From NCBI RefSeq assembly GCF_011751075.1, contig NZ_JAALLN010000007.1, positions 124,001-188,000 on the forward strand: a stretch of 64,000 bases of DNA, given 5' to 3'. Position 1 is the first letter of the stretch, and each line of letters starts with the position of its first letter. The position numbers and the translations under genes were made by a program. The DNA comes from Flavobacterium poyangense (GTDB taxonomy: Bacteria > Bacteroidota > Bacteroidia > Flavobacteriales > Flavobacteriaceae). This document shows positions 35,534 to 44,035 of this stretch, one piece after another. The notes beneath the pieces were generated by a model. The model did not search any database, was not told the DNA's origin, and worked only from the letters and a program-made list of their open reading frames with translations.

Positions 35534-36544
35534 TTGAATGCAATCCTATTAAAGAAAACTGGCGGAGTTGAAAATTTTGAACTTAAGGAAATCGAACAAC
35601 CCCAAATCAAAGAAGATGAAGTGCTCATCAGAATCAGAGCAGTAGCTTTCAATCCTATTGATTATCAAATGCGACAAGGCGGTACTGAAAGCAAGTTGTT
35701 GAAATCACCAATTTTAGGGCGCGAACTGTCGGGAGTAATTGTACAATTGGGTAAAAATGTAAATTCATTTCAGATTGGAGATGAAGTATCGGCTTATGTA
35801 GGAAGTTTAGCCTCAAGCGGAACCTATACAGAATTTATAAGCGTTCCCGGTAAATTAATTGCCAAAAATCCTATTGGCATCAGTTTAGAAGAAGCTGCTG
35901 CAATACCTATGGTTGGAATGACTGCTCTGCAATGTTTCAACAGAGTTTCGATACCACAGGAGAAACCAATTTTTATCGCAGGTGGAGCAGGAGGAGTGGG
36001 AACAATTCTTATTAAACTGCTATTAGCAAACGGAAATAAAAATATTTACACCACCTCAGGAAACAAGGAAAGTTTTGATCATTTAATACATATTGGACTG
36101 AAAGAAAATGCCATCATTGATTATAAAAAAGAAGATGTTATCACAACATTAAAAGCTAGAATCGAAAATGAATATTTTGAATATGTAATAGATTTGGTTG
36201 GAGGAAAAATGTCTGAAGTATGTGCAGAACTTGTTGCAGTTTTTGGAACTTATATCGATGTAACTTTCCTTACTACAGAAAATGCTAAAGAACTATTGTT
36301 TGACAAAGCAACAACAATCATTAACATTGCCAACTATGCTCCAGCTTTAAAAAGCGGCCCGGAAAAGTTTGAATATTACGGACATACTTTAAAAACTCTT
36401 TTTGATAAAATCGCAGACAATGATATTAGTCCGACAGCAATAAATATAGTGGGAAATCTAAGTGTAGAGACCGTACAAACTGCACATCAACTAATGGAAA
36501 ACAATCAAACAAAAGGGAAGAAACTAATAATGTTAGTTGATTAA
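35534..36544 (+). CDS. zinc-independent MDR-type NADP-dependent alcohol dehydrogenase/quinone oxidoreductase
   Basis: A 336-residue medium-chain dehydrogenase/reductase. The GroES-like N-terminal half contains AVAFNPIDYQMRQG and ILGRELSGVIV; the Rossmann half has FIAGGAGGVGTILIKLL (NADPH motif). Structural-zinc cysteines are absent, placing it with quinone reductases. It would reduce enones or quinones in the cytoplasm. The frame has no in-frame ATG near the start; an in-frame stop lies at 35519, and TTG at 35534 gives the family-like start MNAILLKKTGG, so a TTG start is likely. Confidence 0.85.
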   Translation: MNAILLKKTGGVENFELKEIEQPQIKEDEVLIRIRAVAFNPIDYQMRQGGTESKLLKSPILGRELSGVIVQLGKNVNSFQIGDEVSAYVGSLASSGTYTEFISVPGKLIAKNPIGISLEEAAAIPMVGMTALQCFNRVSIPQEKPIFIAGGAGGVGTILIKLLLANGNKNIYTTSGNKESFDHLIHIGLKENAIIDYKKEDVITTLKARIENEYFEYVIDLVGGKMSEVCAELVAVFGTYIDVTFLTTENAKELLFDKATTIINIANYAPALKSGPEKFEYYGHTLKTLFDKIADNDISPTAINIVGNLSVETVQTAHQLMENNQTKGKKLIMLVD

Positions 36545-36792
36545 TAATTACCGTTTTTGAAGAAATTGATTGATTGTATATGTGCATCATTGACAGGTAA
36601 AAGTAAAATCGTTTCAGCGATAAACTTAAATTACTTATGAAACATGTCAATGCTAAATGTTTGTCTGTTATTTAGTTATGGAGCTAAATTCTATGTGCCC
36701 ACTTTTATTGAATATCAAAAAAAAGACTTAATTTTATACAACATGCAATGTAAATTTATAGGATATAAAGTCAACTAACACTTTTGTTGAAT

Positions 36793-37287
36793 ATGGAAAA
36801 TTTTGATTGGACTTCATTTACAAAAAGAATCGCTATAAAAGCTGATCTGGCGACTATCTATGATGCCTGGACAAAGTCGGGTGAATTGGAAAAATGGTTT
36901 CTCAAAGAGGCTGATTTTTTCAACGAAGCTAATGAGGCATTAGAAAAAAACAGAAATGGAACTGAAGGTAATACGTACAATTGGCTGTGGTATCTTTATG
37001 ATGACAGCATGACAGGAACTGTAAAGTCAGCGAATGGAAAAGATCAATTGCAATTTACCTTCGAAGGAACATGTTTGGTAGACGTCAAGTTAAGCGAATT
37101 AAATGATTATACGATAGTTGAATTAAAACAGCACAACATTCCAATTGATGACAACTCCAAAAAGTTTTTAAGATTAGGTTGTTCCAATGGTTGGCACTTT
37201 TATCTGTGCAACCTAAAATCAGTATACGAAGGAGGCTTAGACTTACGCAATAAAGACACTGCTCTGGACCCAATGATCAACAACTAA
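36793..37287 (+). CDS. SRPBCC/AHSA1-type START-like domain protein
   Basis: A 164-residue single-domain protein of the helix-grip fold. RIAIKADLATIYDAWTKSGELEKWF is the standard N-terminal block of AHSA1-like proteins, and the C-terminal long helix is NGWHFYLCNLKSVYEGG. Such domains bind hydrophobic ligands in a deep pocket; the ligand is unknown. ATG 36793 was chosen over TTG 36784, three codons upstream. It stands alone, about 250 bases downstream of the dehydrogenase and followed by a dispersed repeat. Confidence 0.85.
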   Translation: MENFDWTSFTKRIAIKADLATIYDAWTKSGELEKWFLKEADFFNEANEALEKNRNGTEGNTYNWLWYLYDDSMTGTVKSANGKDQLQFTFEGTCLVDVKLSELNDYTIVELKQHNIPIDDNSKKFLRLGCSNGWHFYLCNLKSVYEGGLDLRNKDTALDPMINN

Positions 37288-37360
37288 ATAAATCTAAGCT
37301 AGTTCCGCTTCAAAATGACTAGTACAAGGTTAGTATCTCCAATTCAAATAAAAAATAAAA

Positions 37361-37423
37361 AAAATCCGTTTCTACCCGCGTATTTACGAAGTAAACCCGC
37401 GTCATCCGCGTTAAAAAAAACGC
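37361..37423. repeat. CGCGTATTTACGAAGTAAACC dispersed repeat, copy 1
   Basis: A unit starting AAAATCCGTTTCTACCCGCG and running through CCGCGTCATCCGCGTTAAA. The reverse complement of 49141-49201 matches it at roughly 90 percent of positions by eye. Confidence 0.65.
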
Positions 37424-37475
37424 CCAGTTTTCACACAACGAAATAATTTATTCACACCACTAAAAAGAAAAAAGA

Positions 37476-38111
37476 ATGAGTCTAGATACTGAGATTTTAA
37501 TACGTTTTTTTCTTGCGCTGCTTTGGGGTGGACTCGTAGGCGCAGAACGCGAATATCGAGGTAAAGTAGCCGGATTCCGTACCACCATTATGATTTCGTT
37601 CGGAGCCTGTTTTTTTACCATTATGTCAATTGCAGTTGGTGGGGCAGGAAATCCGGATCGTATCGCATCAAATATTGTAACCGGTATCGGGTTTTTAGGT
37701 GCGGGAGTCATCTTTCGCGGTAACAATCGCATTAGCGGTATTACAACCGCTGCCACTATTTGGACAGTGGCTGCAGTAGGTATGGGAATAGGAGCAGGTT
37801 ATTATTTTGCCTCAGCCTGCGCAAGTTTGTCTATTCTATTTATATTGGCTGTATTGCCTTCTTTGCAAAAGCGAATTGACCGTCTTAATCAGTCCCGAAG
37901 TTTTTATATCCGCAGCCATAGAGAGTCGAATGCCGTTATGCTTTGTGAGCAAGAGATGAAAAGGCTCAAAATTAAATACAAATTGGTACGACAAGTTCGC
38001 GATGGCGAAAAAATACATCTGACCTGGACCTTACACGGAAGCGCTGAAAACATGAGTACTTTTTTTGACAGTATGTTTAAAGCAGAATATATTGATTTTA
38101 TGGAATCGTGA
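37476..38111 (+). CDS. MgtC/SapB-family membrane protein
   Basis: A 211-residue protein. The N-terminal 130 residues hold four to five membrane helices with the MgtC signature: LWGGLVGAEREYRGK (conserved Arg-Glu loop), GFRTTIMISFGACFF, GIGFLGAGVIFR and GITTAATIWTVAAVGMGIG. The C-terminal 75 residues form a soluble ACT-like domain. Family members act in survival at low magnesium or acid and can inhibit the F-type ATP synthase in pathogens; a non-pathogen homolog may have another ion-related task. It is a single gene. Confidence 0.93.
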   Translation: MSLDTEILIRFFLALLWGGLVGAEREYRGKVAGFRTTIMISFGACFFTIMSIAVGGAGNPDRIASNIVTGIGFLGAGVIFRGNNRISGITTAATIWTVAAVGMGIGAGYYFASACASLSILFILAVLPSLQKRIDRLNQSRSFYIRSHRESNAVMLCEQEMKRLKIKYKLVRQVRDGEKIHLTWTLHGSAENMSTFFDSMFKAEYIDFMES

Positions 38112-38120
38112 TGTAATTTT

Positions 38121-38180
38121 AGATTGTAGAGTGTAGATTGTAGAGTGTAGATTTTGCCCCTCGACTTCGCTCAGGGTGAC
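38121..38180. repeat. 14-base tandem repeat and CGACTTCGCTCAGGGTGAC element
   Basis: The unit AGATTGTAGAGTGT occurs at 38121-38134 and 38135-38148, then starts a third time. At 38156-38180 comes CCCCTCGACTTCGCTCAGGG, the inverse orientation of the element near 23256. This short sequence is, from general experience, widely scattered in bacterial genomes. Confidence 0.7.
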
Positions 38181-38295
38181 ATTTAGATTTTAAACTTTGG
38201 AATTTTTACCCTAGACTGGTTTCTCTCTTAAATCTTTGATATTAAGCATATCTTAAGAAAGTTTCGGTCACTCGTCTTTATATAAAAATTATTTT

Positions 38296-38303
38296 TACAT
38301 TTG
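38296..38303 (+). promoter_or_regulatory. Bacteroidetes -7 box TACATTTG
   Basis: Exact TAnnTTTG match 30 bases before the imelysin ATG at 38334. The same octamer precedes the facing DUF4856 operon (47849-47856). Confidence 0.6.
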
Positions 38304-38333
38304 CTTAATTTTAACTATTCTAAATAAAAATAT

Positions 38334-39530
38334 ATGAAAAATGTATATCCTAAAGTCGCTTTAGGTTTAATGGCCGGATTGACTTTTTTTGCCTGTAGCA
38401 GTAATGATGATAAGAATGAAGATACAACTAATAATCCGCCTGCAGTAACCAAGAAGCAAGTGATTGCAAATTATGCGGATATTGCATATGCAAACTATAA
38501 AAAAGCATATGATGATGCTGTACTTTTAGAAACTGCCATTACAACTTTTACAGCTACTCCGACAGCTGCGAATTTTACGGCAGCAAAGGAAGCATGGAAA
38601 ACATCAAGAGAAAGCTACGGGACTACAGAAGCTTTTCGTTTTGCAAACGGACCAATTGACGGGGATGATAACGGACCGGAAGGACTTTTGAATTCATGGC
38701 CATTAGACGAAAATTTTATTGATTATGTAGATGGAGCTCCGACTTCCGGAATTATAAACAATACAACTGATTTTCCGGTTTTATCTAAAAAGATTCTTGC
38801 TGATGAAAATGCTTTAGATGAAGACGAATTAAATGTAAGTGTAGGATACCATGCGATAGAATTCCTATTATGGGGGCAAGATTTAACTGCTCCTTCTGCA
38901 AATTTACCAGGACAGAGACCTTACACAGATTATATTAGTGGTGCCGGAGGTACAGCAACAAATCAAGGCCGTAGAGCTGATTATTTAAAATTTTGTGCTG
39001 ATCTATTAACAGATAATCTGGATTATTTAGTACAACAATGGAAAGTAGGAGGTGTTTACAGAACTAAATTTTTGGCTTTGCCGGAAAATGATGCAATCAA
39101 AAATATCTACTTGGGGATTACTACACTGGTTAGTGCCGAATTGCCTGTAGAGCGTATGATTGTTGCTGTTGAAAATGCAAGTCAGGAAGACGAACATTCT
39201 TGTTTTAGCGATAATACACACAGAGATATTGCTTTAAACACACAAGGTGTTATCAATGTATACCTAGGCAAATACGGAGCTATTGACGGACCTTCATTAG
39301 AAGATTTGGTTAAACAGACAGATACTAAGGTTTATGATGATACTGCAGCTTCGATAACAGCATCAGTTACAAAAGTAGGAGCTATTCAGATCCCGTTTGA
39401 TTTAGCGATTTCAGGTGGACCAACATCAGTAGAAGGAGCAAAAGTAAAAACTGCTGCTCAGCAACTACAAAATTTAGGTAGTAATTTATTGGCAGGAGCC
39501 GCAAAAATTGGTGTAATCGTTAACGGATAA
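38334..39530 (+). CDS. imelysin-family (peptidase M75) lipoprotein, IrpA-like
   Basis: A 398-residue lipoprotein. Cys21 is followed by SSNDDKNED, a surface-export signal. The mature part is an imelysin fold with two helical bundles; the GxHxxE motif is intact at 171-176 (GYHAIEFLLWGQD), and a second conserved region reads FSDNTHRDIALN. Imelysins (COG3487) are iron-regulated envelope proteins thought to bind metal or metal complexes; protease activity is doubtful. A TACATTTG box lies upstream. A hairpin separates it from the di-haem protein gene, its usual partner. Confidence 0.92.
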   Translation: MKNVYPKVALGLMAGLTFFACSSNDDKNEDTTNNPPAVTKKQVIANYADIAYANYKKAYDDAVLLETAITTFTATPTAANFTAAKEAWKTSRESYGTTEAFRFANGPIDGDDNGPEGLLNSWPLDENFIDYVDGAPTSGIINNTTDFPVLSKKILADENALDEDELNVSVGYHAIEFLLWGQDLTAPSANLPGQRPYTDYISGAGGTATNQGRRADYLKFCADLLTDNLDYLVQQWKVGGVYRTKFLALPENDAIKNIYLGITTLVSAELPVERMIVAVENASQEDEHSCFSDNTHRDIALNTQGVINVYLGKYGAIDGPSLEDLVKQTDTKVYDDTAASITASVTKVGAIQIPFDLAISGGPTSVEGAKVKTAAQQLQNLGSNLLAGAAKIGVIVNG

Positions 39531-39555
39531 TCAATTTTAAGGATTAATTAAAACA

Positions 39556-39586
39556 AAAAGTGTTCCTTTGTAGAACACTTTTTTGT
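39556..39586 (+). terminator. hairpin-plus-T-run between imelysin and di-haem genes
   Basis: AAAAGTGTTC (39556-39565) pairs perfectly with GAACACTTTT (39573-39582) over a 7-base loop, and T residues continue. Because the two flanking genes are 63 bases apart and functionally paired, this may be a partial terminator that lowers expression of the second. Confidence 0.75.
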
Positions 39587-39593
39587 AAATAAG

Positions 39594-41003
39594 ATGAAGA
39601 ATTTAAGAGTTTATTGGTTTGTTATTGTGTGTGTTATACTCCACAGTTGTAGTGATAATAACAATGATGATGAAGAAAGTTACATTCCTTTAACAGCAGA
39701 AGAAGGAGAGCAATTGTCGGGTGGTGTCGGAACCGTTTTTAACACCAGTGAGGAGGCTTTTGGCTTTTTTATGCCAACGCTTACCTTTGATCAGCAAACA
39801 GATTTTGGTGTCGGAAATTCCTTTTTCAGACAAAGCTGGGTTACAGCACCTTCCTCTACTACAGCCAGAGATGGTTTAGGTCCTTTTTTTAATGCACATT
39901 CCTGTTCAAGTTGTCATTTTAAAGACGGACGAGGCAGGCCACCATTGTTTGATGGAGAGGATAGAGCCGGATTGCTTTTTCGTCTTTCAGTTGTGGGGCA
40001 AGATGCTAACGGACTTGGTTTTCCTGATCCGGTTTACGGTTCGCAATTACAGGATCATGCTATTCTAGGGCAGACAGTAGAAGGACAGTTTACAATTAGT
40101 TATCAGCCCATAAAAGAAACTTTTGATGATGGTACGGTAGTTACTTTACAAAAACCGTTGTACACTATTACTAATTTAGGATATGGTCCATTGGCTGCTG
40201 TACAGATCTCACCGAGAATCGCCAATCAGATAATTGGTCTCGGATTGCTTGAAGCCATTTCTGAAAGTACAGTTATAGGTTTTGCTGATGAAAATGATAG
40301 CAATGGAGACGGAATCTCGGGCAAACCCAACTATGTACACGATGTTGTAAGCAATTCAACTAAGCTAGGTCGCTTTGGATGGAAAGCCAATCAGCCCAAT
40401 GTAAAACAACAGGTTGCTGCTGCTTTATCGGGAGATATGGGAATTACTTCGGGCCTATTTCCTAACGAAAGTGGGCCGAAAGGAGTTGATTTAACAACGA
40501 TACCAAACGGTGGAACTCCCGAAATCACAGACAGTAATTTAGACAGAATGGCTTTTTATTCCAGTACTTTAGCGGTTCCGGCAAGAAGGAATTATACCGA
40601 TCAAAACGTATTAAAAGGCAAGAAAACTTTTGAAACTATTGGATGTACGAGTTGTCACATTCCGAAAATTCAGACCGGAACCACGCATCCAATAACCATT
40701 TTGCGCAATCAGACCATCCGACCATATACCGACCTGTTATTGCATGATATGGGAGCTGGTTTAGCAGATAATGCTACAGATTTTAAAGCTTCAGGATCAG
40801 AATGGAGAACTCCGCCATTATGGGGAATCGGATTGATTAAAATAGTAAACGGACACACTAACCTCTTGCATGACGGAAGAGCCAAAAATGTAGAAGAAGC
40901 TATTCTATGGCACGGTGGAGAAGGGCAAAAGGCCAAAGAGAAGTATAAGAAATTGAGTGCAACAGAAAGAGAAAACCTTCTCAGCTTTATTAATTCATTG
41001 TAA
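39594..41003 (+). CDS. di-haem oxidoreductase (COG3488 family) lipoprotein
   Basis: A 469-residue protein with two haem c attachment motifs: CSSCH at 104-108 and CTSCH at about 352-356. The lipobox Cys19 (HSC) is followed by SDNNNDDEES, marking a surface lipoprotein. The C-terminal part contains TPPLWGIGLI, HDGRA and ILWHGGEG, typical of the family once called thiol oxidoreductases. COG3488 genes travel with imelysins, as here. They may oxidise or reduce the captured metal at the cell surface. The electron donor is unknown. Confidence 0.9.
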   Translation: MKNLRVYWFVIVCVILHSCSDNNNDDEESYIPLTAEEGEQLSGGVGTVFNTSEEAFGFFMPTLTFDQQTDFGVGNSFFRQSWVTAPSSTTARDGLGPFFNAHSCSSCHFKDGRGRPPLFDGEDRAGLLFRLSVVGQDANGLGFPDPVYGSQLQDHAILGQTVEGQFTISYQPIKETFDDGTVVTLQKPLYTITNLGYGPLAAVQISPRIANQIIGLGLLEAISESTVIGFADENDSNGDGISGKPNYVHDVVSNSTKLGRFGWKANQPNVKQQVAAALSGDMGITSGLFPNESGPKGVDLTTIPNGGTPEITDSNLDRMAFYSSTLAVPARRNYTDQNVLKGKKTFETIGCTSCHIPKIQTGTTHPITILRNQTIRPYTDLLLHDMGAGLADNATDFKASGSEWRTPPLWGIGLIKIVNGHTNLLHDGRAKNVEEAILWHGGEGQKAKEKYKKLSATERENLLSFINSL

Positions 41004-41551
41004 TACTGATGTGAAGAAGTGAGATGTTATATGTGAAATGTTATATGTGAAATGTGAAATTTCTTTTTGTAGTAACTAATTCTTCGTCTATGGCTAATAA
41101 AATAATCAATTCAGTTGCTTATTGAATAAAAAAAAAATAGTCTTAAATAAGTCATTAATTCCATTTGCTAGTTAATCGCTTTATTTTCTTTTAATCCGAA
41201 TGTAAATAATGTATTTTTTTTTTGAATTGCCTCCAGTTTTAAATGGAGATTGTTTATTCAGAAAGAGACAAAGGTTTTAGCCGAATTTTCAAAGAATTTG
41301 GCTAAAACCTCTTTTTTATTGATCTATTCTTTTCCTCCAATTAAAATTGGAGGCAATTGATTTAAATTAACTAAAAAATCAACATTTCTCGCTTTTGGCT
41401 GTAACTTTTTATCTTTTTAGACTCACAACTTGAATTAATTAAAAGAAACGCTATAAAATTCTAGTGCAGTCGCTAAGTAAAAGTCAAATTATCCAAAATT
41501 TGCCATTTTCCGGAGTTACATCTCACATTTCACAAATAACATTTCACATAT
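41004..41551. repeat. 525-base composite element bounded by 30-base inverted repeats
   Basis: The gap between the convergent di-haem gene and the receptor holds a nested structure. The outer arms are 41028-41057 and 41523-41552, complementary at 29 of 30 positions and built of TGTGAAATG units. Inside lies a CCTCCAG-type element: CTCCAGTTTTAAATGGAG from 41232, GTTTTAGCC with GGCTAAAAC around 41274-41307, and CCTCCAATTAAAATTGGAGG at 41334-41353, with ACTTGAATTAATT near 41430. No open frame of note is present. Confidence 0.8.
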
Positions 41552-41596
41552 AAAAAAGCATCCGCAAAATCAAACTGATCTTGCGGATGCTTTTTT
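41552..41596 (-). terminator. intrinsic terminator of the receptor operon
   Basis: A 16-base perfect stem, 41552-41567 with 41581-41596 (core GCATCCGCAA / TTGCGGATGC). Read on the minus strand it ends in a run of T. It closes the DUF4856-imelysin-HTTM-receptor operon. Confidence 0.9.
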
Positions 41597-41608
41597 GTGT
41601 CGAACCTA

Positions 41609-44035
41609 TTAAAATCTAAACTCTAAAGTAGTATAAAATGTTCTCGTATCTGATGGGATAATTCCGGGACCCGGATAACCTGTGGCACGACGGGTAAAAT
41701 ATTTACTGTCTGTAAAATTTGTAACTCCTGCTTCCAGTTTCCAGTTTCTCCATTTGTAAGAGCTTGAAAAATCGGCTACGAAATAGGCTGGTATCTCACC
41801 TGAAATACCGTCACCTATATTATTCTCTCCCGTTGGTAAATTTAAGGCATCTGTATACTGTGAAGTGACATAAGTGATCTGTACACTGGATTTAAAATTT
41901 TTGTATCCGATTCCACTTCCGCTTTTAATATTAAAAAGAGGAACAAATTCTACCGAATTACCTTTGACTCCCGGTACTTCTGATTTCAGATATTTTGAAT
42001 TTGTCACGGCTACATTGGCAAAAACATTCCACGACCAATTTGGATTCTCATTCAGGAATGTATTGGCTAGATTCCAATCTGTCATGGTTTCAAAACCATA
42101 AGTAAAGGCGGTTCCAATATTGTCTCGAACACGAAGGTATGTATTATTTACATCAGCAGGATATTCCCCAATTTTATCATTATAATACAAACCATAAATA
42201 CTGGAGTCAAAATTAAGTATGTTTTTGTACTTACCACGAATACCAATATCTGAAGTATATCCTTTCTCGTCAGTAATACTAGGAGAAATTACCTGACCCG
42301 CATTAACTGTTCTGATATCATTGAAGGTAATAGAACGATAGTTTTGTGATAGATTACCATAGAATTCAATACTGTTCTTCGGTTTATAACTTAAACCGAC
42401 ACCAAATAAAACAAAATCCCTGTTTTTGACATTATCTTCATATTTGGTTTCATCCAAAAGGACATTCCCGGCAAGATCAAGATTTATTCTTCGATACGAT
42501 CCGATTGCTTGTGTTTTTATTTTTTCAATTCTAAATCCCGGTGTAATAGAAAAACTAGGGGAGATTCGGAATATATTTTCTCCAAATAGGGAATAATTTA
42601 AATTTGGAAAACGATAATCAGATTGGCTGCCATAAAGCGGAAACTCAGCTGTTGCCAGATTAAAATTAGCATCGCTGCCGGAGCTTCCCGGGCCTTGAAT
42701 ACCGGTATTTTTGGACTGGTAGTATTTGGCTCCAATTAGAAAAGCACTTGAGTTGCCACTGATCTCATATTTTTGAAGATACCTTGCTTCTGCGCCCCAG
42801 TTCACAAAATCGCCTTTAATTAAATCACGGACAGTTCCTTCTTTATCGGGTTGTGAAACACGATTCGGACGGAATCCTACTGTTTTTCTACTGGCATCTA
42901 AACCAAATAATTGCAGTGAGAAGTCAGCATCATGTTTAAAATGATGTTTGAAACGCAAGGCAAATAAGTTCCAGTTTACTCCAAACCAATTTCGGGCTCT
43001 GTTACTTTGTACAGGATCCTCGGCAAACATTTTATCAGTTAATCCACCTGCTTGTTGAGCCAGATAAGTAAAATAAGTATAGTCAAAATGCAAAGAAGTG
43101 TTGTCCGTAAACTGATAGTTTAAATTGGCAAAAAAGTTTTTACTGTCAAAATCTGAATTAGGCCTAAAACCATTCCCTTGTTTGTAATTATAAAAGGTAT
43201 AATAGCTGAATTTTCCGGTTGTCCCACTCAAACTTGTAAAATTGGTAAACAAACCATAAGACCCGATTGTGTTTCGGGTAACAAATTCAATTGGTTTTTC
43301 ACTCGGACTTTTCATGATAAAATTTACCAGACCTCCAAATTGTGTTCCGTATTGCAAAGAGGCTGCACCACGTACAATCTGAATTTCCTGCAAAGCCTCG
43401 GTCGGTGTTGCATAATAACTTTCAGGATAGCCCAAAACATCTGCGCTAATGTCATAATCGTTCTGACGGGTATTAAAGTTCGCCGTTCTATTTGGATTTA
43501 ATCCACGACCACCAATGCTTAATTGCAAACCTCCATCTGAACTTTCATTAATGGTAAGACCAACTACTTGCGCATAGACCTGACGAGGATTATTGGCCGC
43601 TTTATTTGCGATTATTTTATCCAGAACGACTACTTCTGTTTTTTTTCCGGCATAAATGGCGGTTTCTTCAATATCTTTTAGTTTGCGCAAGGCAAAAACT
43701 TTATCTTTTTCTTTCTGTATTACTACTTCTGAAAGATTGGTCATTTTTTGAAGAACAATTTTAACAGCAGTGGTGGGGGCACTAAAAGTTTCATCCAAAG
43801 CAGCGTAGTCTTCTTTGTAAAATACAAGAGTATAGTCTCCGGGATTTGGCACTGTCAATGCAAAATCCCCTTGTTTATTGGTATATACTTTTTGAGTACT
43901 AACATTGGTAAAAACCTCTACATAAGGCAATTTCTCACCATTTTGATCGGTCACAGTTCCTGTTATTTGTGTTTGAGCAAAGCTACTTATCGTAAAAAAC
44001 AGTACAATAATAAGGCTAAAGTCCTTTAATTTCAT
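41609..44035 (-). CDS. FecA-like TonB-dependent receptor of the imelysin/HTTM operon
   Basis: An 808-residue outer-membrane receptor. The signal peptide ends in SSFAQ, then a carboxypeptidase-regulatory-like beta domain (ITGTVTDQNGEKLPYVEV), a plug (GRGLNPNRTANFNTRQ, QIVRGAASLQYGTQFGGLV) and a barrel with an aromatic last residue (TLEFRF). The plug resembles the ferric-citrate receptor group. The start was set at ATG 44035: a signal peptide begins there, whereas the longer frame adds 24 residues that spoil it. The start overlaps the end of the HTTM gene by 20 bases, implying translational coupling. The likely ligand is an iron chelate. Confidence 0.9.
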   Translation of the reverse strand: MKLKDFSLIIVLFFTISSFAQTQITGTVTDQNGEKLPYVEVFTNVSTQKVYTNKQGDFALTVPNPGDYTLVFYKEDYAALDETFSAPTTAVKIVLQKMTNLSEVVIQKEKDKVFALRKLKDIEETAIYAGKKTEVVVLDKIIANKAANNPRQVYAQVVGLTINESSDGGLQLSIGGRGLNPNRTANFNTRQNDYDISADVLGYPESYYATPTEALQEIQIVRGAASLQYGTQFGGLVNFIMKSPSEKPIEFVTRNTIGSYGLFTNFTSLSGTTGKFSYYTFYNYKQGNGFRPNSDFDSKNFFANLNYQFTDNTSLHFDYTYFTYLAQQAGGLTDKMFAEDPVQSNRARNWFGVNWNLFALRFKHHFKHDADFSLQLFGLDASRKTVGFRPNRVSQPDKEGTVRDLIKGDFVNWGAEARYLQKYEISGNSSAFLIGAKYYQSKNTGIQGPGSSGSDANFNLATAEFPLYGSQSDYRFPNLNYSLFGENIFRISPSFSITPGFRIEKIKTQAIGSYRRINLDLAGNVLLDETKYEDNVKNRDFVLFGVGLSYKPKNSIEFYGNLSQNYRSITFNDIRTVNAGQVISPSITDEKGYTSDIGIRGKYKNILNFDSSIYGLYYNDKIGEYPADVNNTYLRVRDNIGTAFTYGFETMTDWNLANTFLNENPNWSWNVFANVAVTNSKYLKSEVPGVKGNSVEFVPLFNIKSGSGIGYKNFKSSVQITYVTSQYTDALNLPTGENNIGDGISGEIPAYFVADFSSSYKWRNWKLEAGVTNFTDSKYFTRRATGYPGPGIIPSDTRTFYTTLEFRF

